Positions 14,872 through 24,162 of a DNA stretch of 64,000 nt are shown here, in pieces. The translations under genes and the position numbers were made by a program. The DNA lies in the NCBI GenBank assembly GCA_037968475.1, contig JBBKVO010000008.1:62001-126000 (forward strand), in the 5' to 3' direction. Numbering within the stretch: position 1 is the first letter of the stretch; every line of letters begins with the position of its first letter. The notes beneath the pieces are model-generated. The model was given only the letters and a program-made list of their open reading frames with translations, was not told where the DNA came from and did not search any database. The DNA comes from SB11 sp037968475 (GTDB lineage Bacteria > Bacteroidota > Bacteroidia > UBA8524).

Positions 14872-16014
14872 ATGAAGTTTCACGAAAAAACACTTGAGGT
14901 TAATATCACGCATGAATTGCTAAACCTTGCAGATAGTTGGTATTGGTTTCTCACCGATATCCCATTATGGCGTTATTGGAGACCACGATATAAATTACCA
15001 TTTGTCAAACATCCAAAATCGACAGCAGTTGGCTTTCACATAAATACGGAAGGCAAAGAGGATTCAACAGGAAACAATGGGGGTGGCTTTGATATTAGAA
15101 TAAAAACAGGGTTTGGAAAACACCTTCTGTTTATTCAATTCAAAAGAGGCAAATTCTGCATTACAAGCCCCGACCCATCAAGTGAATTTGCAAAAGCACC
15201 ACATGAACACTACATCTTTGAAATTAACAATACAAAAACAAACCAACATTTTACTCTAAGAAACTTATCAAATGGAATTGGCAAATCAAAAGGAAATGCA
15301 GTGGTTTATGCTTTTCCGTTAATAAAAGACATGGCAGAATTGGAAGCAAATGCAGGTAAACTGGTCAGAAAAACTAAATTTGTTTCTGTTACCGACATTG
15401 ATTCAGAAGCAAAAAAGGCTAAGGTCGCTTTTACAATAGGAAAAAACCATAATTTTAGAGTAGGTTCCTCTGATATGAATCGTTGTGAAGTAAATTACTA
15501 TTACTATTCTTTCAAAGAAAAAGACAGGTCTCCAGAGATTATTTCAGATATTATCGTAACTAGTTTCCAAAAAACACTTAATTTTTTCTTGACTGAAATT
15601 GAAAGAAACTACAAAGATTTTGAATTGTTTAATGGCTATATCCCATTTGGTCTTCAACAATCATTTATTCAATATATACGGTATTTACTTCATTATTTTG
15701 AAGTTTCACCAGATAAATTAGATATTCCTTTTTTGAATCATTATAATAAAACTTACCTTTATCAAACTGAATTTGAAGAATATAAGAGTGCCGAAAAAGA
15801 CGTTCAAATTCTCACTTCGACTTTTAATGCCTTGAGTCCTTTTGAAGAGTTTATTTTTAGCCTTGACGAAAGTTCTAAACAAAATTTTAGTGAAAAAATT
15901 CCAACTTACGAACCAATATTTTTAATTCCGTCAGACGACAATGGTATTTCAATAAAATTTGAGGAGGAAGATTTACGTGAGGTAATTGAAGATATTAACT
16001 ATCTTGTAGTATAG
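14872..16014 (+). CDS. Unknown protein with a possible PD-(D/E)XK-type (QxK) nuclease core
   Basis: 380 aa from the ATG at 14872; a TTG at 14785 extends the frame, but a TATATTTG promoter box lies there. The N-terminal ~100 residues show a helix with acidic residues (E5, E10), an aromatic segment (W-Y-W-F-L-T-D-I-P-L-W-R-Y-W-R), then G-G-F-D-I-R (D74) and, after a strand, F-I-Q-F-K-R-G (Q89, K91). D...QxK is the pattern of Mrr/VRR-Nuc-like members of the PD-(D/E)XK superfamily. The remainder (about 100-380) is helical and unrecognised. The gene is AT-rich and stands alone between unrelated genes. The nuclease reading is inference from a motif only; it could equally be an uncharacterised non-enzymatic protein. 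Confidence 0.6.
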   Translation: MKFHEKTLEVNITHELLNLADSWYWFLTDIPLWRYWRPRYKLPFVKHPKSTAVGFHINTEGKEDSTGNNGGGFDIRIKTGFGKHLLFIQFKRGKFCITSPDPSSEFAKAPHEHYIFEINNTKTNQHFTLRNLSNGIGKSKGNAVVYAFPLIKDMAELEANAGKLVRKTKFVSVTDIDSEAKKAKVAFTIGKNHNFRVGSSDMNRCEVNYYYYSFKEKDRSPEIISDIIVTSFQKTLNFFLTEIERNYKDFELFNGYIPFGLQQSFIQYIRYLLHYFEVSPDKLDIPFLNHYNKTYLYQTEFEEYKSAEKDVQILTSTFNALSPFEEFIFSLDESSKQNFSEKIPTYEPIFLIPSDDNGISIKFEEEDLREVIEDINYLVV

Positions 16015-16079
16015 ATAATTGAATACTCAATACCAAACAACCAAATAGAAATCAAAACTGGTAAATTACATTTTGTTAA

Positions 16080-16643
16080 ATGGATGAGGAAAACAACCTT
16101 TCACCCGCACAATTTCAAGATTTGTTAGGCATATTAAAAACACGGTTTGAAAAAAACACCAATCGACATAAAGGTATAGCATGGGCTAATATACTGACAA
16201 AGTTAGAAGCTGATACTGAAAAACTGTGGAGCCTAAACGAAATGGAAAACACAGGCGGCGAGCCTGATGTAGTGGGCTACGATGAAAAAACCGACAAGTA
16301 TATTTTTTATGATTGCTCGGCAGAAAGTCCTAAAGGTCGCCGTAGTTTGTGCTACGACCGTGCTGCGTTAGATGCCCGCAAAGAGCATAAACCCAAAAAC
16401 AGTGCAGTGGATATGGCAAAAGAAATGGGCATTGAGCTATTAACCGAAGAGCAATACCGCCAATTGCAACAACTGGGAAACTTTGATTTAAAAACCTCAA
16501 GCTGGGTGCAAACCCCTGCCGAAATACGAAAACTGGGCGGAGCTATTTTTTGCAATTGCCGATACAATACCATATTTATGTACCACAACGGTGCCGAATC
16601 GTACTACGCTGCCCGCGGTTTCCGTGGTTCGCTAAGGGTGTAG
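16080..16643 (+). CDS. DUF4256 family protein
   Basis: 187 aa, full length for DUF4256. Typical segments are F-Q-D-L-L-G-I-L-K-T-R-F-E-K-N, L-N-E-M-E-N-T-G-G-E-P-D-V-V, C-S-A-E-S-P-K-G-R-R-S-L-C-Y-D and the C-terminal G-A-E-S-Y-Y-A-A-R-G-F-R-G-S-L-R-V. The family is cytosolic and widely distributed, and its activity is not known. It lies 65 bp after the preceding gene; the base composition returns to that of the chromosome here, so the two probably have separate origins. Confidence 0.9.
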   Translation: MDEENNLSPAQFQDLLGILKTRFEKNTNRHKGIAWANILTKLEADTEKLWSLNEMENTGGEPDVVGYDEKTDKYIFYDCSAESPKGRRSLCYDRAALDARKEHKPKNSAVDMAKEMGIELLTEEQYRQLQQLGNFDLKTSSWVQTPAEIRKLGGAIFCNCRYNTIFMYHNGAESYYAARGFRGSLRV

Positions 16644-16837
16644 TTTCACCTTAAAAATATGTTTTATTAAAACGGGTAAAGCCCCCTCCCTTCTATAATT
16701 GCTTCGTTTCGCACCCAATTCTAAAAAAATAGTTTTGATAACTATTTTATAATACTGCGCATTTGCATTAGACAAACAAAACAGTATTTTGCAGGCTATC
16801 AATTCAACATAAAAACTATTTAAAACTATCAATAATT

Positions 16838-18478
16838 ATGAGCACATTAAAAAAACAACCCAACATTCTATTTCTTATTTCTGATCAACAAAGCGCAGTG
16901 CAAAGCTGGGCGGATGAATGGAATACCCCCGAAAACTTTCCTGCTATGTTTCGCCTTAAAAAAAATGGCCTAACGTTTAATCGCGGTACAATCAACTCGT
17001 GCACCTGTTCGCCCAGTCGTGTTACCCTCTTCACAGGGCTATACCCTGCACAGCACGGCGTTATACAAGTGCTTGAATTTGACGATCCTGATGGTAACAA
17101 CGCTGTAAAACAGCAAATGCAAGTGCCTTTATCAAGCGATATACAAAACATGGGCAAAATGATGAAAGAGGCAGGCTACAATGTGGTGTACAAAGGTAAA
17201 TGGCACCTAACCAAACCCACCAACTACATTGTTGACGATGAAAAAGGCATTAACCAACTGTATTGGACTACCGAAGATGTGGTACATATAAGCGACCGTT
17301 GGGCTTTTAACGAGTGGAATGCCCCCGATGCGGGCGACAATATGAATACAGCCAATTTTGGCGGTGGTACAGTAAACAACGATGGCCGTTTTGTGAGCGG
17401 TAATGGTGAGGCAGCTTTGTACGGAGAGCAACCAAAAGAAAAACTATATAAAGAAAGTGTACTCAACTTTTTTGAAAAGTATAATGTTGATACCGACAAA
17501 CCTTTTTGCCTTATCGTATCGTTGGTAAATCCACACGATGTACTATCATACCCCGGCACCAACCTTGCCATGCAGGCGCAAGGCATACCCCCAACTTATA
17601 TACAAGGCGGGTACAATCCTGATGATTTTAAAAATATACCCGTAGTATTGCCCTCAACCGTTGATGAAAACTTAGCCACCAAACCACAGGCACAGCAGCA
17701 ATGGAGAGACTTTTGCAACCTTACCAACGGCAGCCTAAAAGGCGAACAAGCCCAAACCGAATACCTACAATTTTACTCGTACCTAAGCAGCTTGGTGGAT
17801 AAAGAAATGAACCATGTTTTGGATGCTTTGGATAAAAAAGGACTAACCGGAGATACCCTTATAATACGCATTAGCGACCATGGCGATATGAAGGTATCGC
17901 ACGGCTACCAACGCCAAAAAATGTACAATATGTACAAAGAGACGCTAAATATCCCCTTTATATTCTCAAACCCAAACCTGTTTAAAGAAGCCCAACAAAC
18001 CGATGCTTTGGCCAGCCTTATTGATATAATGCCCACTTTGGCTACTATTGTAGGGCTTGCGCCTGAACAACGCAAAAACTACACTTTTAAAGGGGTAGAC
18101 CTTAGCCCTGTTTTGGCCAACCCCAATGCCAGTGTGCAAGATTATACCCACTACACCTACGATGATATGTATTTCCCTGTGCCTGCGGCAGGACATATAC
18201 GTGCTATTGTAGAACAAGACTGGAAATATGCGGTATACTTTGACCCTAATACGGGCAAACCTACCGAGTACGAACTATACAATATTGCACCCGATGCCGA
18301 CCCTACCGAAATTTACAATTTAGCAAACCCTGCTTATGCAACCTCTGCAAGTAATGTGGAGTGGGAACGATTACACGCAAAACTTACCCAAGTAATGAAC
18401 GATTTGGGCACTACCCCTGATAGTATTTTTTGGCCTGATACTTTGCCCAAAATAGGGCAAGTAGCCGCAGGCAGCTAA
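16838..18478 (+). CDS. Sulfatase (Cys-type, formylglycine-dependent)
   Basis: 546 aa. It hydrolyses sulfate (or phosphonate/phosphate) esters. The sulfatase signature is C57-S-P-S-R61 in N-S-C-T-C-S-P-S-R, whose Cys is converted to formylglycine by a modifying enzyme not in this window. Metal-binding residues include D16 (L-I-S-D-Q-Q) and the D-H pair in R-I-S-D-H-G-D-M. There is no signal peptide, so the enzyme is probably cytoplasmic, unlike typical polysaccharide sulfatases of this phylum. That and the long C-terminal region fit choline-sulfatase or phosphonate-monoester-hydrolase-like members, but the substrate cannot be assigned. No carbohydrate-utilisation genes are nearby. Confidence 0.92.
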   Translation: MSTLKKQPNILFLISDQQSAVQSWADEWNTPENFPAMFRLKKNGLTFNRGTINSCTCSPSRVTLFTGLYPAQHGVIQVLEFDDPDGNNAVKQQMQVPLSSDIQNMGKMMKEAGYNVVYKGKWHLTKPTNYIVDDEKGINQLYWTTEDVVHISDRWAFNEWNAPDAGDNMNTANFGGGTVNNDGRFVSGNGEAALYGEQPKEKLYKESVLNFFEKYNVDTDKPFCLIVSLVNPHDVLSYPGTNLAMQAQGIPPTYIQGGYNPDDFKNIPVVLPSTVDENLATKPQAQQQWRDFCNLTNGSLKGEQAQTEYLQFYSYLSSLVDKEMNHVLDALDKKGLTGDTLIIRISDHGDMKVSHGYQRQKMYNMYKETLNIPFIFSNPNLFKEAQQTDALASLIDIMPTLATIVGLAPEQRKNYTFKGVDLSPVLANPNASVQDYTHYTYDDMYFPVPAAGHIRAIVEQDWKYAVYFDPNTGKPTEYELYNIAPDADPTEIYNLANPAYATSASNVEWERLHAKLTQVMNDLGTTPDSIFWPDTLPKIGQVAAGS

Positions 18479-18503
18479 AAACGTACTACCTAGTATGTTT
18501 TTT

Positions 18504-18540
18504 ATACTACCTCAAATGCACGTTGTGTTTGGGGTAGTAT
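18504..18540 (+). terminator. Terminator-like hairpin after the sulfatase gene
   Basis: A 13-bp stem containing one G-T pair (18504-18516 with 18528-18540) encloses an 11-nt loop and is followed by TATTTAAC. The U-tract is weak. Confidence 0.65.
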
Positions 18541-18576
18541 TATTTAACAAGGAAACATTATGAATTGCTTTCATGG

Positions 18577-18660
18577 CGTTGTGCGGTTGCCAGTCATTCA
18601 CATTTAAAATATCCCGAAAGCTTTCGGGACTCTTTCGAGGGAATGACGTTCCCGCCGTGC
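18577..18660. repeat. Intergenic repeat with CCCGAAAGCTTTCGGG palindrome
   Basis: Starts GTGCGGTTGCCAGTCATTC, as do the repeats at 12.68 and 34.87 kb, and contains the perfect palindrome CCCGAAAGCTTTCGGG (about 18613-18628) and GGGAATGACG. The remaining part of the 316-bp gap up to the MFS gene shows nothing else. Confidence 0.6.
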
Positions 18661-18794
18661 CCAAGTATTTATAGTGTTCTTGATAATCTTCTCAAACAGA
18701 GCTCGTGTAAAAAAAAGTAAACCCTGATGGTTTACTATAAAATAAATAGATAATTATAATTTGATTTAAGGCTTCTTAGTAATTTGCGCCCCAA

Positions 18795-20063
18795 ATGGCA
18801 ACATTAATAAAACCCAAATCGGCACTCCCTTTTATTTTCATCACCATTTTTGTTGATGTAATGGGCATCGGTCTTATCATTCCTATATTGCCCGAGCTTA
18901 TTGCACAGCTAACAGGCACTGCAATTGTAGTTGACGATGCTATGAGTATCGCATCGGGCTACGGTGCTTGGCTTATGTTTTCGTATGCCTTAATGCAGTT
19001 TATATTCTCGCCTATTTTGGGTGGACTTAGCGACCGTTTTGGAAGAAGACCCATTTTGCTTATTGCTTTGGTGGGCTTGGGCATTGATTATATTTTTCAT
19101 GCACTTGCACCTAGTATAGCATGGCTATTTGTAGGGCGTATTATTGCAGGTATTTGTGGTGCCAGCTATACCACTGCTACTGCTTATATTGCTGATATTA
19201 GCACGCCTGAAAAACGTGCCCAAAACTTTGGACTAATTGGTGTTGCTTTTGGTTTAGGTTTTATTTTTGGCCCCTCACTGGGTGGTTTTATTGGCGAAGC
19301 ATTTGGTTTGCGCACTCCCTTTTATGTTGCTGCTGCCCTTAGCTTGCTAAATGCACTTTACGGTTATTTTATATTACCCGAGTCGCTACCTGCTAACAAT
19401 CGCAGGGCTTTTGATTTTAAACGCTCCAACCCCGTAGGTGCATTACTAAATATAAAACGTTTTCCTGTTTTATACGGGTTAATGGCTTCGTTTATATTGA
19501 TATACTTGGCTGCCCATGCAGTACAATCCAACTGGACTTTTTATACCATGCACCGCTTTAAATGGTCGAAAACCGATGTCGGCTTTTCGCTTACCGTAGT
19601 GGGCATATTGGTAGCAGCGGTTCAGGGAGGTTTAATACGGATTATAGTGCCCAAATTAGGGCAAACACGCTCGGTATTTGTAGGCTTTATTCTTTACAGT
19701 TTAGGTCTTTTTATGTTTGGTATGGCCAACGAAAGTTGGATGATGTATGTTTTCCTTATCCCTTATTGTGTGGGCGGCATTGCAGGGCCTACATTACAAG
19801 GTATTATTTCAGGGCAAGTACCTCAAAACGAGCAAGGCGAATTACAAGGCACACTTACAGGTTTAATGAGTGCCACTGCAATTTTTGGCCCTTTATTGAT
19901 GAATGGATTATTCTCATACTTTACAAGTAGCGCTAGCCCTGTACAATTCCCCGGGGCAGCATTTATATTGGGCGGAATACTTACTGTAATAAGTACTTTT
20001 TTGTTGATAAAACCTTTGCGCAAATTTAAAGCAGCATCTATAGCAGCCAAAAGCAAAGAATAG
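18795..20063 (+). CDS. MFS transporter, TCR/Tet (tetracycline-resistance-like) family
   Basis: 422 aa with 12 predicted transmembrane helices. Motif A is G-G-L-S-D-R-F-G-R-R-P in the loop between helices 2 and 3, and motif C-like glycines appear in helix 5 (G-L-G-F-I-F-G-P-S-L-G-G). The N-terminus F-V-D-V-M-G-I-G-L-I-I-P-I-L-P is typical of the TetA group of proton-coupled drug exporters. Being chromosomal, with no TetR regulator adjacent, it is more likely a general multidrug or metabolite exporter than a tetracycline determinant. It ends 5 bp from the convergent 4Fe-4S gene. Confidence 0.9.
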   Translation: MATLIKPKSALPFIFITIFVDVMGIGLIIPILPELIAQLTGTAIVVDDAMSIASGYGAWLMFSYALMQFIFSPILGGLSDRFGRRPILLIALVGLGIDYIFHALAPSIAWLFVGRIIAGICGASYTTATAYIADISTPEKRAQNFGLIGVAFGLGFIFGPSLGGFIGEAFGLRTPFYVAAALSLLNALYGYFILPESLPANNRRAFDFKRSNPVGALLNIKRFPVLYGLMASFILIYLAAHAVQSNWTFYTMHRFKWSKTDVGFSLTVVGILVAAVQGGLIRIIVPKLGQTRSVFVGFILYSLGLFMFGMANESWMMYVFLIPYCVGGIAGPTLQGIISGQVPQNEQGELQGTLTGLMSATAIFGPLLMNGLFSYFTSSASPVQFPGAAFILGGILTVISTFLLIKPLRKFKAASIAAKSKE

Positions 20064-20067
20064 TTTT

Positions 20068-21021
20068 TTACCGTTTAAGTTTTGGATAGGCATGCCCCTC
20101 CCCTTTTGCCATAGGGTCTACGGGTGGTGGGGCTTCGGGCATATTTAGTTGTGGCCAAAGCGAAGTTTCATGTCCTTCAAAATCTTTTGCCCATTCTTTG
20201 TGGTTATATACGCAAACAGGCAAACACATACTACAAAAATTATGTTTGGCAAAATAGCTAAAGCACCTCCCTGTATCTACCACATAGCGTAGGTTGCCCA
20301 AATGGTCTTTGCCTGCATCTTCGCTTCTTTCATCAGGAATCGCATTGGCGGGGCAATAAATGCGGCACGCCTTACATTTATCACAAAAGGCAGCAATACC
20401 TGCATCAATAGGGCTATCAATAGCTAATGGCATATCAGTAATAACACTACCTAAACGAAACAAAGGCCCCATTTTAGGATGAATAATTGAGCCGTGCCTA
20501 CCCAGCTCGCCAAAACCAGCTTTCAGTGCTAGGGGGATGTGCAGCACATCGCTATCGCCAATAGGGTGTTCTACCTTGCAGGCATAGCCTAGGCTACGTA
20601 TATATTCAGCCAATTGAATCACTACCTCACCCAAAGTAAAATATACCCGCAGGCACTCAATAGCCGATTCTTGTGATACTACATTTTGAAACGCCTTCCA
20701 TAACATTGCTTGCCCAACCACTATTGCAAACTTTTCATTTACCTCTCGCCCTCGGTATATATCCGTAGGTTCAATTTCTGCAATGCCCACCTCGCCTGCT
20801 CCTAGTTCTAAAGCCTTTTGTTTTATAGCCTGTGCAGCGTCTTGTTGTGTAGTAAAAAGTGTTTTGTTTGGGTTTACCTCGCCATCAAAGCGCGGATATT
20901 GTTCCTCTCTAATTTTTTTAAGTAAACTATCTACCTCATCAATATGTATGCTTCTGCCACCTACGGCGGCATACCAAGCATCCCATTTAAACGCAGGGGG
21001 TGAAGTTGAAGAGCCTAACAA
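20068..21021 (-). CDS. 4Fe-4S protein related to epoxyqueuosine reductase (QueG-like)
   Basis: 317 aa. Two cysteine clusters mark a ferredoxin-like domain with two 4Fe-4S centres: C-D-K-C-K-A-C-R-I-Y-C-P, and C-F-S-Y-F..C-S-M-C-L-P-V-C. The N-terminal ~190 residues (A-L-E-L-G-A-G-E-V-G-I-A-E-I-E) resemble the cobalamin-binding part shared by QueG and reductive-dehalogenase-like proteins. It is probably an oxidoreductase, but true QueG has different spacing, so substrate and cofactor are uncertain. It is convergent with the MFS gene, with no terminator between them. Confidence 0.8.
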   Translation of the reverse strand: MLGSSTSPPAFKWDAWYAAVGGRSIHIDEVDSLLKKIREEQYPRFDGEVNPNKTLFTTQQDAAQAIKQKALELGAGEVGIAEIEPTDIYRGREVNEKFAIVVGQAMLWKAFQNVVSQESAIECLRVYFTLGEVVIQLAEYIRSLGYACKVEHPIGDSDVLHIPLALKAGFGELGRHGSIIHPKMGPLFRLGSVITDMPLAIDSPIDAGIAAFCDKCKACRIYCPANAIPDERSEDAGKDHLGNLRYVVDTGRCFSYFAKHNFCSMCLPVCVYNHKEWAKDFEGHETSLWPQLNMPEAPPPVDPMAKGEGHAYPKLKR

Positions 21022-21163
21022 AATAGTACTATTTATTTTTTGTATAAAACGAATATACTAAACTTATACTAAGTGTGTTAAACTCTTAAATAGCATGACT
21101 GTGCGACAACAAACCTTGCCTTACTGTATTTGCTTCTGTGCTACTGAAACGACCTAATTAACA

Positions 21164-21195
21164 ACAAAAGCACTGCCCGTGAGCAGTGCTTTTGT
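21164..21195 (-). terminator. Rho-independent terminator
   Basis: A perfect 13-bp stem (21164-21176 with 21183-21195) with a 6-nt loop; its outer A/T pairs supply the T-run on either strand. It lies 22 bp beyond the stop codon of the T9SS cargo gene at 21218. Confidence 0.9.
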
Positions 21196-21217
21196 ATTAT
21201 AAAATGATTATGTGTAC

Positions 21218-21913
21218 TTAGTGGCTTACCATAAGTTTTTCTGAAAACAGGTACTTGTTTGTTTCATCTAAAAGCTGACAAAAGTATAGCCCGTTTTGAA
21301 GCTGGCTGACATCAAAATCAGCCGAACCGTTGAGAAGTTGCAGGGTAGCTACTTCCCTTCCGCTTATATCTGTTAGTATCGCTTTACTCGCTTGCAAATT
21401 ATTGGTTTTTAGTACTACTGTATTACTTGCAGGATTAGGGTATAACGATAGCTTTAAATTACCATTTACATCCTCTATTCCTGTGGTTCTTTCGTTCACT
21501 GTAATAGTAGCACAACTATAATTATTAGCTTGGTTAGAATCTACTTTTACTCCGTTTTTACTGGTGGTAAATTCTAAACAAAAAGAAAAAGGATTAGGTT
21601 CTTTATAAGTAAAACCAAACCCATCAAGAATGTAAACACTATCACCCGGAGGAATATTACTGTGCTTTATTAACCTTTTATTGAAAGTACCTAATAAATA
21701 GTCTCCATCAATTTTTAAACTCACAAAAAACGAATCGTCAAAGTCAATCCAATCGTTACCTACATTTTTAAAGCTGTAAATAAGATTAAAAGGTTCGTTA
21801 ATATATACATCTTGCCCATTTGTAGGACTTAGCAACTTAAACTCTATGTCCTTTTGTCCAAAAACAGATGTAGCCAGTAAAATCAATACGGAAATGGTAA
21901 ATAGTTTTCTCAT
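21218..21913 (-). CDS. Secreted protein with CARDB-like domain and T9SS type A sorting domain
   Basis: 231 aa. A signal peptide (ending V-F-G-Q) is followed by a ~110-residue beta-sandwich with the pattern V-Y-I-N-E-P-F-N-L-I-Y-S-F-K-N-V-G-N, as in CARDB cell-adhesion-type domains. From about residue 150 the C-terminal sorting domain reads L-Y-P-N-P-A-S-N-T-V, then D-I-S-G-R-E-V, G-L-Y-F-C-Q-L and ends in S-E-K-L-M-V-S-H. It is therefore exported by the type IX system and either released or attached to the surface. The cargo is small and its ligand unknown. Monocistronic. Confidence 0.88.
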   Translation of the reverse strand: MRKLFTISVLILLATSVFGQKDIEFKLLSPTNGQDVYINEPFNLIYSFKNVGNDWIDFDDSFFVSLKIDGDYLLGTFNKRLIKHSNIPPGDSVYILDGFGFTYKEPNPFSFCLEFTTSKNGVKVDSNQANNYSCATITVNERTTGIEDVNGNLKLSLYPNPASNTVVLKTNNLQASKAILTDISGREVATLQLLNGSADFDVSQLQNGLYFCQLLDETNKYLFSEKLMVSH

Positions 21914-22087
21914 AGTAGATTAGGTTTGTATACCCTATCTAATCGGAATTTGAGGCCGAAAGGTTGGAAATAAATAATAAAATATGTGTCGTATACTATT
22001 ACACAGCACAATATTTTGTCATCAAATATTATATCACAGCACAGTAAATAATAATTGATAGTATACTTTTTCATTAACTTGCACACG

Positions 22088-23515
22088 ATGAAAACTATGT
22101 ATAAATCAATAGCTTTTGTATTCGCTCTTTTTTGTAGTCTTTTACTTTGGGGACAGCAAAATATTTATGAGCCGTTAAAAAATAATACTGCCGGACCCAA
22201 GGCAATATATGATTCTCCTTTTGGCAATATCGATTCTATTGTAAAAGCCGAAAAGGTATTAAACAGTGAAAATGCTAAGTCATTTTATTCACGGTCAAAC
22301 TACGCTGTATGGTCAATATTAAGTAGCGGAAAGGTATATTTTGATGGAACACTAACCGATTATTTAAATGGTATAGTTGATAAGCTTTTGAAAAGCAAAC
22401 CCGATATACGCTCTAAAATAAAAGTGTATGCGGTTAAAAATTCATCAGTAAACGCAATTACTTACCCAAATGGGTATGTATTTGTAAACGTAGGCTTATT
22501 GGCAACGCTGAAAAACGAAGACCAATTGGCTTATATTTTAGCCCACGAGATAGTTCATTTTGCAAAAGAACACGCAAAACAATCTTTTGGAAAAGAGATT
22601 TTTGTGAGTGAAGCTGAAAATGGATTTGAAAACAAAAACGCTTCGGCCTATAGGCATTTAAAATATTCAAGAGAAAATGAATTTGAATCAGATGCAGCAG
22701 GTTTACAATTGGTAATAAACTCACCCTACAATGCCGAAATGGCAAAAGAAGCACTACGATTTTTAGACAATAGTGACTCTTTGATTTTTACACCAAATTT
22801 TGAGGAAATATTTAACAACGCTATTTTTAAAGTAGATACTGCTTGGGTTGCGAGTGCTGCTGACAGTATTTGGAAAAATAAGTTTATTAAACAAAATAAA
22901 AACAAAGAGTATGTTTTTTACGATAAACAAGAGGATATATATAGCACACATCCTGATATTGAAAAAAGAGTACTTGCCATAACAGAGATACTAAAGGCTA
23001 ACGAATATAAAAGCCCTGCAAATAGTAGTACTGAAGGGTACAAAGCAATAAAAGAAATTGCCGAGCATGAGTTGGTATACAACCTTTATACTAACGAAAG
23101 TTATACTATAAGTTTTTACTATTGTTTAAAATATAGCAGCCTATATCCAAACGATGCGTATTACCATATTTACCTATTAAAAAACTTATATATGCTTGGT
23201 TATCTTAAAAGTGTAGACCAACTTGATGAAAGTATTTCTGATTATGGATACTCTTCAGAAAGAGGCATAAATATTACGCATTATTTTCTTGCCTCAACCA
23301 ATAGCACCGAACTTAAAAAAATGGCCTATGGATGTATGAAACAGTATGCTGATAACTTAGGAAAGAATGAAGATTTTTTATTTTATCAAGCACTTCTTAC
23401 AGATACCTATCTTGGCAAAGAAGCCGCTTCTGCTTATTATATTAAGTACGCTAATGCCTTTCCTAACGGGAAGTATATTGCTTTTGTGAAGAGAAAACAG
23501 ACATCTATTTTATGA
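22088..23515 (+). CDS. Secreted M48-family zinc metalloprotease
   Basis: 475 aa from the ATG at 22088; an in-frame TTG at 22055 precedes it and is less likely. A signal peptide (C-S-L-L-L-W-G-Q) is followed by a protease domain with H-E-I-V-H (153-157) inside I-L-A-H-E-I-V-H-F-A-K-E-H-A. A distal E-F-E-S-D supplies the third zinc ligand, and the pattern is that of BepA/LoiP-like periplasmic M48 proteases. The C-terminal ~200 residues are helical and may contain TPR-like repeats, as in BepA. Its stop overlaps the next gene by 4 bp (ATGA). A role in outer-membrane protein quality control is plausible. Confidence 0.9.
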   Translation: MKTMYKSIAFVFALFCSLLLWGQQNIYEPLKNNTAGPKAIYDSPFGNIDSIVKAEKVLNSENAKSFYSRSNYAVWSILSSGKVYFDGTLTDYLNGIVDKLLKSKPDIRSKIKVYAVKNSSVNAITYPNGYVFVNVGLLATLKNEDQLAYILAHEIVHFAKEHAKQSFGKEIFVSEAENGFENKNASAYRHLKYSRENEFESDAAGLQLVINSPYNAEMAKEALRFLDNSDSLIFTPNFEEIFNNAIFKVDTAWVASAADSIWKNKFIKQNKNKEYVFYDKQEDIYSTHPDIEKRVLAITEILKANEYKSPANSSTEGYKAIKEIAEHELVYNLYTNESYTISFYYCLKYSSLYPNDAYYHIYLLKNLYMLGYLKSVDQLDESISDYGYSSERGINITHYFLASTNSTELKKMAYGCMKQYADNLGKNEDFLFYQALLTDTYLGKEAASAYYIKYANAFPNGKYIAFVKRKQTSIL

Positions 23516-24162
23516 AAAAAGGTATAGTTTTTATTTTAATAGCTTCCATTTTTAGTGGTTGCGTAAGTGTGGTTAAAGTTCAGAAATCTGAAGACTATAT
23601 TAAAGATAAGTCGTCAGTAAAAAAGGTAATATGTATTGCTCCCGAATTGGTTTACTTTAAAGGAAGTAATTTATCGGCTATTGATTTTAAAAAAACATTC
23701 GACTATCAAAGTTTTCTTTTTAAACGCTTAGAAAAGTATAGTTCGAAAGCTGCGAATTTTAAGTTTGAAATATATCACCCATTATATAGTGATACGTTGG
23801 GCGCTGATTATTTCAATAGCTTGTTGCCTCTTAAATCAGAGCTTTTAGAAACACTTTTTGAGCGCGATATAAATGTTAACAATCCACAGTATATACGCTC
23901 GCTAAATACAGTTCAAAAAAGTGTATTTGCCGAGCCACCAAAAATTTCGCCTGAATATGCTTACCTGTCAAGCATATATGGAACGCCATATTTTAGCTGG
24001 TATGGTATTGTTACTTCAAATGGATTATCGGTAGTAACGTTTGTGATTGTAAATGTTGAAACAACTGAGGTAGTTGTACGCGAAATTATTTTTGCCAACA
24101 AAAGAATTAACAAAAGAAACCTACCCCCTTTAATTTACGATAGTTTTACTTTGATTAAATAG
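23512..24162 (+). CDS. Lipoprotein of unknown function
   Basis: 216 aa. The N-terminus M-K-K-G-I-V-F-I-L-I-A-S-I-F-S-G-C is a lipoprotein signal with Cys17 as the lipidated residue. The mature part shows no motif I recognise; it has an alpha/beta pattern with L-V-Y-F-K-G-S-N and P-P-L-I-Y-D-S-F at the end. Start and stop are each coupled to the neighbours: it overlaps the protease gene by 4 bp, and its stop codon is directly followed by the ATG of the barrel gene. The three proteins are therefore probably made in a fixed ratio and may form an envelope complex. Confidence 0.8.
   Translation: MKKGIVFILIASIFSGCVSVVKVQKSEDYIKDKSSVKKVICIAPELVYFKGSNLSAIDFKKTFDYQSFLFKRLEKYSSKAANFKFEIYHPLYSDTLGADYFNSLLPLKSELLETLFERDINVNNPQYIRSLNTVQKSVFAEPPKISPEYAYLSSIYGTPYFSWYGIVTSNGLSVVTFVIVNVETTEVVVREIIFANKRINKRNLPPLIYDSFTLIK

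Noticed and set aside
18795..20063. Acquired tetracycline-resistance determinant
   Set aside because: The protein is in the TCR/Tet family, but there is no TetR, no mobile element and ordinary base composition; a general exporter is more likely.
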